Source of the DNA: an uncultured Collinsella sp.
GTDB taxonomy: Bacteria > Actinomycetota > Coriobacteriia > Coriobacteriales > Coriobacteriaceae
Direction of reading: 5' to 3'
DNA length: 17,651 nt
Assembly (NCBI GenBank): GCA_958427895.1
Contig: CAUADW010000031.1
Span: 1-17,651, forward strand
The notes beneath the pieces are model-generated. The model did not search any database and was not told where the DNA came from. It saw only the letters and a program-made list of their open reading frames with translations. The position numbers and the translations under genes were made by a program. This document shows positions 9,231 through 16,035 of the stretch, in pieces. How positions within the stretch are numbered: the stretch's first letter is position 1; every line of letters begins with the position of its first letter.

Positions 9231-9503
9231 ATGATGGCAGACCACAAATCGGTGACCCGCATGCTCAAGACGGCACGCGGTCAGATCGACGGCATCCTGC
9301 GGATGGTCGAGGAGGACCGTTACTGCGTCGATATTTCCACGCAGCTCATGGCCACACAGGCGCTCCTCGCGCGCATTAACGCCGATGTGCTCAAGGCTCA
9401 CATTGAGGGTTGCGTGACCTCGGCAATTGAATCGGGCGACGAAGACCTCAAAGCCGCCAAGCTCGCCGAGATCGAACGCGTCGTCGACAAGCTGTCCAAG
9501 TAA
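9231..9503 (+). CDS. csoR: Copper-sensing transcriptional repressor CsoR
   Basis: This DNA-binding metalloregulator has 90 residues and is all helical. The ATG at 9231 is chosen because CGAGGA lies about six bases upstream and the family starts here; an adjacent ATG at 9234 is possible, while the longer frame would read through the upstream palindrome. The Cu(I) ligand set of CsoR is complete: C32 (in RYC), H57 and C61 (HIEGC). The 25- and 4-residue spacing is the same as that recalled for Mycobacterium tuberculosis CsoR (C36, H61, C65). The RMLKTARGQIDGILRM stretch is the conserved helix of the CsoR/RcnR family. Copper binding would release it from the operator before copA, so the operon is autoregulated. 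The Cys-His-Cys set argues against the RcnR (nickel) and FrmR (formaldehyde) branches. Confidence 0.95.
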   Translation: MMADHKSVTRMLKTARGQIDGILRMVEEDRYCVDISTQLMATQALLARINADVLKAHIEGCVTSAIESGDEDLKAAKLAEIERVVDKLSK

Positions 9504-9526
9504 TTGGGGGCATTGGGTGGGGCATT

Positions 9527-9607
9527 GGGGACAGACTTCTTTGCACCGTCTTGGTGTTTTGGGGACAGGTATGTTTGCACCAGATTGGTGCAGATTAACC
9601 TGTCCCC
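9527..9607. repeat. GGGGAC-type REP-like palindromes, one partial and one complete copy
   Basis: The complete copy (9561-9607) has GGGGACAGGT and ACCTGTCCCC as outer arms and TGCACCA/TGGTGCA as an inner stem. A partial copy (about 9527-9560) begins GGGGACAG and keeps the inner GCACC/GGTG hairpin but lacks the right outer arm. They follow the csoR stop by about 25 bases and may serve as its terminator. Related GGGAC-family palindromes occur at 10148-10176 and 14478-14537. Elements of this look are often associated with RAYT (Y1) transposases, none of which is in the window. Confidence 0.75.
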
Positions 9608-9662
9608 CTTGCTCTAAATCGGGTATAAAGGCGTGCAGCATATCGAACGAAAGGCAATTCAC

Positions 9663-10136
9663 ATGAATGACTTTATGAAGGGTCGCAATGGTGCCGACGA
9701 GCTCACCATCGTGATGGGTCTTGCCGGCATCGTCATCGCGATGATCGGATCGATAGCCCGCATCCAGTGGCTCAGCTGGATTGCCATCGCCGTAATCGTG
9801 ATTGGCGTGCTGCGCGGCCTGTCCAAAAATATCGACGCACGTCGCAAGGAGAACGAGGCCTTTGTCGCCGCGACTGCAAACGTACCCGGCTTGGGCAAGT
9901 TTGTAGCCAGCTTGGGCGGCGGAGCTGCAGCGGCCAACGCCTCGCGCGCAGCCGGTACTAGCAAGGAAGACTTTGAACGTGCCAAGCGCACGGCCAAAAA
10001 GATGTGGAAGGGTCGCAAGACCACGGCATACCTCAAGTGTCCCAACTGCGGCCAGATGCTCTCCGTCCCCAAGGGCAAAGGCAAGATCCGCGTCACCTGC
10101 CCCAAGTGCCACGCCAAGATGGAAACCCGCTCCTAG
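9663..10136 (+). CDS. Small membrane protein with C-terminal zinc ribbon
   Basis: This protein of 157 residues is of unknown function. The ATG at 9663 follows GAAAGG by eight bases, and a TATAAA -10-like box lies at 9624-9629; an earlier in-frame start at 9633 has no ribosome site. Two hydrophobic segments (about 14-31 and 34-51) form a membrane hairpin with a short turn. A cytoplasmic Lys/Arg-rich stretch follows, with an Ala/Gly-rich segment near 90-100. Residues about 127-152 form a zinc ribbon with two CPxC knuckles (CPNCG and CPKCH) separated by a basic loop (VPKGKGKIRV). I do not recognise a named family. The ribbon may bind nucleic acid or protein at the membrane. It converges with the amidohydrolase at a shared terminator. 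Confidence 0.85.
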   Translation: MNDFMKGRNGADELTIVMGLAGIVIAMIGSIARIQWLSWIAIAVIVIGVLRGLSKNIDARRKENEAFVAATANVPGLGKFVASLGGGAAAANASRAAGTSKEDFERAKRTAKKMWKGRKTTAYLKCPNCGQMLSVPKGKGKIRVTCPKCHAKMETRS

Positions 10137-10147
10137 CGCCCGCACGC

Positions 10148-10176
10148 GGGACAAATAAATCAGGTTTGTTTGTCCC
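10148..10176. repeat. GGGACAAA/TTTGTCCC hairpin
   Basis: An 8-bp perfect inverted repeat with a 13-base loop starts 11 bases after the zinc-ribbon gene stop. It resembles a short member of the GGGGAC palindrome family. The strong terminator at 10198 lies just beyond it. Confidence 0.6.
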
Positions 10177-10197
10177 AAATCTTAAGTATTTGTTCGA

Positions 10198-10237
10198 TAA
10201 AAAAGCCGAGGCCTCGTGTTGAGACCTCGGCTTTTTG
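10198..10237. terminator. Bidirectional rho-independent terminator
   Basis: GCCGAGGCCTC (10205-10215) and GAGACCTCGGC (10221-10231) form an 11-bp stem with one mismatch and a GTGTT loop. It is flanked by an A-tract on the left and TTTTT on the right. It would end the plus-strand zinc-ribbon gene and, read in reverse, the minus-strand amidohydrolase whose stop is at 10270. Confidence 0.92.
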
Positions 10238-10269
10238 TATGCGGTAACAGAGTTGTCCCTTTGTCACAT

Positions 10270-11640
10270 CTACGCCACGCCGTCGCGGGCGAGCTCCTCG
10301 GCCAACGCCTCGGCCGGCATGGCCATAATCGCGTCGAGCTCGTTATCAACCTCGGGAATGCGCTTCACCTTGAGCTTGCGTACCAGATCGCCGCGACACA
10401 TCACGTGCATCGGCTCACGCAGAGCGCACAGGTCATCGAGCGGGTTCTCGCGCGTCACCAGGATATCGGCGGCCTTGCCGCACTCGATTGTGCCGGTCTC
10501 GCCGCCCAGCCCCAGCAGCTCGGCGTTGACTTGCGTAGCCGTATGCAGTGCGAAGGCGTTGCTCACACCCACGTACTTGGCAAAATAGGCCACCTCGCGC
10601 CACATGTCGTACTGTGTCACAAACGGGCAGCTCGAGTCCGTACCCAGGCCCACCTTAACGCCAGCTTCCAGTGCAGCACGGCCGCTCTCGATGATGCCCG
10701 AGCACACGATATCGCCGTTCTTCTTTTGCGTATCGGTCGAATGGGTCTTTTCCGGGTCGAGCAATACAAACGGCAACGCCGGGCTGATCGTGCAGGTCAC
10801 ACTCGGCGCACGTCCCTCGAGCTGCGTGCCCGCGGCGCCACGGTACAGCTCCAGGATCTCGGGCGTCAGCGGAGCGCCGTGCTCAATCGTGTCAACGCCG
10901 GCCTCAAGCGCGGCCTTCACGCCCTCGGTGCTCTCGACATGGGCCATAACCGGCAAGCTCACCTCGTGCGCAGCCTTGCACGCCGCCGCGGCAACCTCGA
11001 CCGGCATGCGCAGCACGCCCGGCTCGCCCACCTCGGTCGCATCGAACACGCCGCCCGTCACGAACAGCTTAATGACGTCGGCACCGTGCGCATACAGGTC
11101 ACGCACCTGTTCGGCTGCCTCGGCGGGACTGTTGGCCACCTGGGCGAACAGTCCCGCACCATGGCCGCCCGGCACCGTGACGCCCGTTCCCGGCGCCACC
11201 AGGCGAGGACCTTGATACTTGCCGGCATCGATAGCATCGCGCACGGCAAGATCCGCAAACAGCGGGTCGCCCGCGCCGCGCACCGTGGTCACGCCGCTTG
11301 CCAGCTGCTGTTGGGCGCTGCCTTTGAGGATGTGGCGGACTATGGCCCGGCCCACGGGATTGTCGAGCTTCTTCATGAGTGCGCCCGCATCGCCCGCCGA
11401 GACCGGTTTGCCCGAACCGCACAGATGCACGTGCATATTGATGAGACCCGGCATGAGATACGCACCCGCCAGGTCGATGACCTCGGCACCTACAGGCGCC
11501 TGCGCCACGGCGCTCGGTCCCATCCAGGTAATGGCACCGCGTTCAACGGCCACGGCCATATCGGGCTGCGGCTCCATATGCTCCGAGCCATCCAGAACGG
11601 TCGCATTGATAAACAACGTGGGACGATCGGCAGTCGCCAT
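10270..11640 (-). CDS. Metal-dependent amidohydrolase (imidazolonepropionase/prolidase-like group)
   Basis: This cytoplasmic hydrolase of 456 residues belongs to the amidohydrolase superfamily. The ATG at 11640 follows AGGGAGGAG by six bases; the frame extends further upstream without another good ribosome site. Visible metal ligands are H70 and H72 (MHVHL), a likely carboxylated lysine K191 (VIKLF), H234 (MAHVE), H254 (IEHGA) and D335 (GLGTDSS), the pattern of a two-metal subtype. An N-terminal beta domain (about 8-62) and the C-terminal return of that domain, with GTIECGKAADILV (about 383-395), frame the TIM barrel. The substrate cannot be read from sequence: known relatives include Xaa-Pro and Xaa-Arg dipeptidases and imidazolonepropionase-like enzymes, and many are simply annotated as amidohydrolases. 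No hut or peptidase-operon neighbours help. It appears monocistronic. Confidence 0.9.
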   Translation of the reverse strand: MATADRPTLFINATVLDGSEHMEPQPDMAVAVERGAITWMGPSAVAQAPVGAEVIDLAGAYLMPGLINMHVHLCGSGKPVSAGDAGALMKKLDNPVGRAIVRHILKGSAQQQLASGVTTVRGAGDPLFADLAVRDAIDAGKYQGPRLVAPGTGVTVPGGHGAGLFAQVANSPAEAAEQVRDLYAHGADVIKLFVTGGVFDATEVGEPGVLRMPVEVAAAACKAAHEVSLPVMAHVESTEGVKAALEAGVDTIEHGAPLTPEILELYRGAAGTQLEGRAPSVTCTISPALPFVLLDPEKTHSTDTQKKNGDIVCSGIIESGRAALEAGVKVGLGTDSSCPFVTQYDMWREVAYFAKYVGVSNAFALHTATQVNAELLGLGGETGTIECGKAADILVTRENPLDDLCALREPMHVMCRGDLVRKLKVKRIPEVDNELDAIMAMPAEALAEELARDGVA

Positions 11641-12047
11641 ATCGAGCTCCTCCCTCACGATTAACTTGAACATTTGTCCATTATCACCCAGCGCGGCAGG
11701 ATTGCTGCGGACATATCGGTTAACGGAGAAAGGAGGAGATGCGAAGAACGGAATGCATTGCAGTCCCACCCCAGCGACATCCGGGAAATGTCTCGATCTG
11801 TAACAGGTAGACCGTCTTTAACCTTCCAAATGTTACAGATCGAGATCTTTCGGCACCGCGCCCAACCTTTGTCTCAATCTGTAACAGTTGGGTCGAATTT
11901 TGGCCGTTAGATGTTACAGATCGAGATATTCTCCAGCCCTGTCGTCAAACGTCTAGATCTGTAACAAGTAGACAGGTTTTCAGCCTCTAGATGTTACAGA
12001 TTAAGATCTTTCAGCAGGCGCCAACCTTCTGTCTTGATCTGTAACAG
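11641..12047. other. Intergenic region upstream of the amidohydrolase
   Basis: The first about 150 bp (11641-11788) should hold the amidohydrolase promoter. A GATAAT hexamer on the minus strand near 11684-11679 is a possible -10 box, but no matching -35 box was seen. The remainder is filled by hairpin array C. No separate gene is supported here; short ORFs on the plus strand are repeat-derived. Confidence 0.5.
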
Positions 12048-12088
12048 TTACGAGGCCAAACGGCCCCTTGCTGTTACAGATCGAGACA
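11789..12088. repeat. Hairpin-repeat array C: four 59-bp units
   Basis: Units lie at 11789-11847, 11870-11928, 11950-12008 and 12030-12088, with spacers of 22, 21 and 21 bp. The arms match TGTCTCGATCTGTAACA and its complement, except that three right ends read GAGATN or AAGATN rather than GAGACA. The last unit has an inner GGCC-AAAC-GGCC hairpin. Spacers after units 1 and 3 resemble those after units 1 and 2 of array D, and the last units of both arrays are nearly identical. The last unit overlaps the 3' end of the nuclease-like gene. Confidence 0.95.
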
Positions 12089-13199
12089 AACTCGGCAGGA
12101 ACAACCACATCCGCGTCAGCTGCACCCCCCAGCGCCCATACCACCGGCATCTCCATTCCTCAGCCAAATCGGCCCGCTGTGGAATTCCCGCCAGCCTCAT
12201 CTTCTCAACCAGCTTCCCCGGATTCTTGAGCTCATCAAACGTAAACCGAAGCACCTTGTGCCCGAACATTGTCAGATGGGACTCCCGCTGACGCTCCGCC
12301 ACGAATGGGTCGATCAACTCCCGACCCTCGTCGTTCTGCAAGGCATACTTCCCCTTTCCGTCCAGCTCGCCAATCACGCACGTTCCGTCCTCGAGCCTCC
12401 AAAAATAATCAACGCGAAACACTTGGCTCGGATCGAGCGGATCACGAAACTCCACCTGCAGCTCTGGCACCGGAAAACCGCATGCAATAAAGAATGCTCG
12501 AAAACGCGACTCGCCGCCGTTTTCGGACAGCCCGTCCGCATACGACGCAATCACCTGCGCTCTGCGATACCCGCGCTTGCCTTCACAATCCATACGAAGC
12601 CGCTCACAAAAGTCATCGCGCGATACGCCCTTTGCTCGCAACGCAGAATCGGCAATCGCCAAGCCATACGAAAACGGCGTGCGCAGCAGGCAATCCTCTA
12701 CCGTGCGCCAAAACGGCGTCACCCGCACGCCGTCGACTTGTTCAAGCGCACACGCCGCCCGCGGACGCAACAGCCGGCATCCTGCACTCAGCGGCACCGA
12801 GCAACCTGTCTTAACAAGAAATCGCGGCCCGAGCAGATCATTCGGCACCTCCAGACCCCACAAAAGCGCCGCGTCATAGCCCCAAAACGCCCAGTCTGGA
12901 TGAAACTCCGCAAGCCCTTTGATGGTCCGCAGTGCTCGCTCCGCCGGCGTCAGTACAACCCAATCATGTTGAAAGCAGAACAAATACGGCTCGGGCTCCG
13001 CAATATCATCGGTTCCCACATGACGCCGCAGCCACATGAGATCGGCATTGTCGTGCGTCACAAGCAGCACGCCTTGTTCAGCCGCCTTCGCGAGCCTGGC
13101 AAGCATCCTATTCCGCGCCAAGGTGTTACGTGTCGCCTGCTTGTGTTTAAGAACGGTATTAGACACTTTCATCACCACCACATCGGAGAAATGGGCCAT
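12048..13199 (-). CDS. Protein with C-terminal DUF559/PD-(D/E)XK-like nuclease region, possibly AbiEi-like N-terminal part
   Basis: The predicted cytoplasmic protein has 383 residues. The ATG at 13199 is chosen from a GGTGA three bases upstream, but this ribosome site is weak; ATG 13172 and TTG 13223 remain possible. The C-terminal third (about 225-345) reads like a Vsr/DUF559 restriction-endonuclease fold: an early glutamate in GGESRFR (E230), RVDYFW (D264), then IGELDGKGKY (E278, D280, K282, K284), and a late VLRFTFDEL strand. The N-terminal two thirds resemble proteins often labelled AbiEi-like (toxin-antitoxin) in Actinobacteria; this is inference. The last 14 codons and the TAA are supplied by a unit of array C, and array D begins 26 bp upstream of the start, so the gene is bracketed by repeats. 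Codon use looks somewhat less G+C-rich than its neighbours. It is probably an accessory, horizontally acquired gene. Substrate and partner are unknown. Confidence 0.78.
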   Translation of the reverse strand: MAHFSDVVVMKVSNTVLKHKQATRNTLARNRMLARLAKAAEQGVLLVTHDNADLMWLRRHVGTDDIAEPEPYLFCFQHDWVVLTPAERALRTIKGLAEFHPDWAFWGYDAALLWGLEVPNDLLGPRFLVKTGCSVPLSAGCRLLRPRAACALEQVDGVRVTPFWRTVEDCLLRTPFSYGLAIADSALRAKGVSRDDFCERLRMDCEGKRGYRRAQVIASYADGLSENGGESRFRAFFIACGFPVPELQVEFRDPLDPSQVFRVDYFWRLEDGTCVIGELDGKGKYALQNDEGRELIDPFVAERQRESHLTMFGHKVLRFTFDELKNPGKLVEKMRLAGIPQRADLAEEWRCRWYGRWGVQLTRMWLFLPSLSRSVTARGRLAS

Positions 13200-13224
13200 T
13201 GTCACCGTTGCTGCTGTCGACAAA

Positions 13225-13443
13225 CGTCTCGATCTGTAACAGGAAGACAGTCTTTGAGCCTCTAGTTGTTACAGATCGAGATTTTCGGTCGTGCGCCCAA
13301 CCTTTGTCTCAATCTGTAACAGTTAGACCGTTTTTTGGCCCCTTCCCGTTACAGATCGAGATCTTTCGGCAGGCGCCAACCTTCCGTCTCGATCTGTAAC
13401 AGTTAGAAGGCCAAACGGCCCCTTGTTGTTACAGATCGAGACA
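13225..13443. repeat. Hairpin-repeat array D: three 59-bp units
   Basis: Units lie at 13225-13283, 13305-13363 and 13385-13443 with 21-bp spacers. Unit interiors and spacers closely follow array C, as if one internal unit of C were missing: D1 resembles C1/C3, the spacer after D2 matches the one after C3, and D3 is nearly the same as C4. The array lies between the start of the nuclease-like gene and the stop of the next minus-strand gene (13476). Confidence 0.95.
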
Positions 13444-13475
13444 AATAGACAGGCGGCGGTGCGACAGCCCGCCCC

Positions 13476-14183
13476 CTACTCCCATTCCTGCTCGTAAATA
13501 TTGAGCGACTTCACGTACCGCCCCTGGGCGCCCATGATGTCGCGGACCAGGCGTAAAAAGAAGCTGATGCACGAGGTGTCGAAACCGTCCTCTAGGTCCT
13601 CGGGATGCACCGCGCCCGGCCCGTCAACCGCCGTGTCGCTCAGGCGCGCGATGTCATACAGGTAGAGCTGCCCCGCCGTCAGCCAGACATCGTCGACGCA
13701 CGCGAGTCGCACCGCAATCGCGCCATCGTTCCAGTGCTCCTTTTGCACGATATGTGGGTCGTAGACGTCAAAGCGACGGTCGGCGCGCGTGTCCTTCAGC
13801 ACGACCATGCCAGTCGCGGGATCCTTGTCCAAAATGCCAAAGCGCGAGAAATGCTGCGTGTCGCGCACCTGCTTAAGTCGCCCGAGCGAAGCAGGAGAAA
13901 TTGACGCTGGCGGCTCGTCCACATACAGCTCCAACAGCGTCTTGTCGTGGTAATAGGGGCGCTCAAACAACAGCCAATCGGTAAACGCCATGTTGTAGGC
14001 CATGATTTCGTTTTGAGAAGGTTCCTCGCAATAGCTGAGCCACGGATCGACGATAATCTCGAACTGCTCGCGCGCCAGCTCCAGGAATTGAAACTTCCGC
14101 AGCATCCAAAAGTGAGCCATGTCGGCAATATCGTTGCCGACGGCTTCGGCCAGCTGTGCTCGGTCAAAAACTTGGTCAGTCAT
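13476..14183 (-). CDS. Hypothetical protein, function unknown
   Basis: This soluble acidic protein of 235 residues matches no family I recognise. The ATG at 14183 follows GAGGAGG by five bases, an excellent ribosome site. The N-terminal ~85 residues are rich in aromatic and acidic residues (FWMLRKFQFLELA, DPWLSYCEEPSQNE, MAFTDWLLFERPYY) and probably helical. The middle and C-terminal parts look like mixed alpha/beta with a VYDPHIVQKEHWNDG stretch. There is no signal peptide, membrane segment or obvious catalytic motif. The upstream leader can fold so as to cover the ribosome site (14189-14230). Normal codon use, a strong start and length support a real gene. Its stop lies 32 bp from array D. 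Confidence 0.82.
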   Translation of the reverse strand: MTDQVFDRAQLAEAVGNDIADMAHFWMLRKFQFLELAREQFEIIVDPWLSYCEEPSQNEIMAYNMAFTDWLLFERPYYHDKTLLELYVDEPPASISPASLGRLKQVRDTQHFSRFGILDKDPATGMVVLKDTRADRRFDVYDPHIVQKEHWNDGAIAVRLACVDDVWLTAGQLYLYDIARLSDTAVDGPGAVHPEDLEDGFDTSCISFFLRLVRDIMGAQGRYVKSLNIYEQEWE

Positions 14184-14188
14184 GGCAT

Positions 14189-14230
14189 CCTCCTCAAACT
14201 GATGGACCTCAATTTGAGCTTACGAGGAGG
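14189..14230 (-). promoter_or_regulatory. Possible ribosome-site-masking leader hairpin
   Basis: On the minus strand, CTCAAA (14218-14213) pairs with TTTGAG (14198-14193), and an upstream CCTCCTC (14230-14224) can pair with the GAGG end of the ribosome site (14189-14195) across a small bulge. This would sequester the Shine-Dalgarno sequence of the 13476-14183 gene. The short palindrome CTCAAATTGAG in the same stretch could also be an operator on DNA. The evidence is complementarity only. Confidence 0.35.
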
Positions 14231-14477
14231 GCGAGCAGCCACTGTCAGCGCGGGCAAAATAGGCCTTCGACTGCAAACCAGATGCTAACCAAACACTTGA
14301 CGGGACACTTGACCGAATGAGCGCACCGCAAAGAAACCGCAGGTAGACATAGACAGCCAACCCGCCCTTTTGAGCCAGATGCCCGCAGCCACCACAGAAA
14401 CAACAGGTGACCACAGCCCAAGAAGTCGACAAATGAACACCCGTACGTCGACAAACGAGCAAATCGCTCGCAAAGAG

Positions 14478-14537
14478 TGTCCCCAACGACTAGACAAAAA
14501 AGAACGTCCCCAATGACTAGTCGTTGGGGACGTTCTT
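14478..14537 (-). terminator. gltBD terminator formed by a 38-bp GGGGAC-family palindrome
   Basis: AAGAACGTCCCCAATGAC (14500-14517) and GTCGTTGGGGACGTTCTT (14520-14537) pair over 18 bp with one G-T pair and two central bases. Read on the minus strand, the stem is followed at once by a run of T, the classical signal, 12 bases after the gltD stop. A second half copy, GTCCCCAACGACTAG, lies at 14479-14493 as a direct repeat of the arm sequence. Confidence 0.85.
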
Positions 14538-14548
14538 AAATGACTACT

Positions 14549-16030
<1,482 letters not shown>

Positions 16031-16035
16031 GGCAC

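Larger units (their letters stand above)
14184..14548. other. Intergenic region between gltD and the hypothetical gene
   Basis: This 365-bp stretch holds no convincing gene; an 88-codon minus-strand ORF (14220-14486) is Cys-rich with no ribosome site and no family resemblance. It contains the leader of the 13476-14183 gene, a direct repeat ACACTTGAC at 14293-14301 and 14305-14313, two GTCGACAAA direct repeats between 14425 and 14460, and GGGGAC-family palindromes at 14478-14537 that include the gltBD terminator. Confidence 0.55.

Noticed and set aside
11789..12088. Integron attC sites (also about 59 bp, palindromic)
   Set aside because: The arms do not fit the core-site consensus (RYYYAAC and GTTRRRY), units are tandem without cassettes between them, and no tyrosine integrase is seen.
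14220..14486. 88-codon minus-strand ORF in the gltD upstream gap
   Set aside because: It has no ribosome site and a Cys/Val/Ser-rich sequence without recognisable features, and it overlaps the leader of the next gene.
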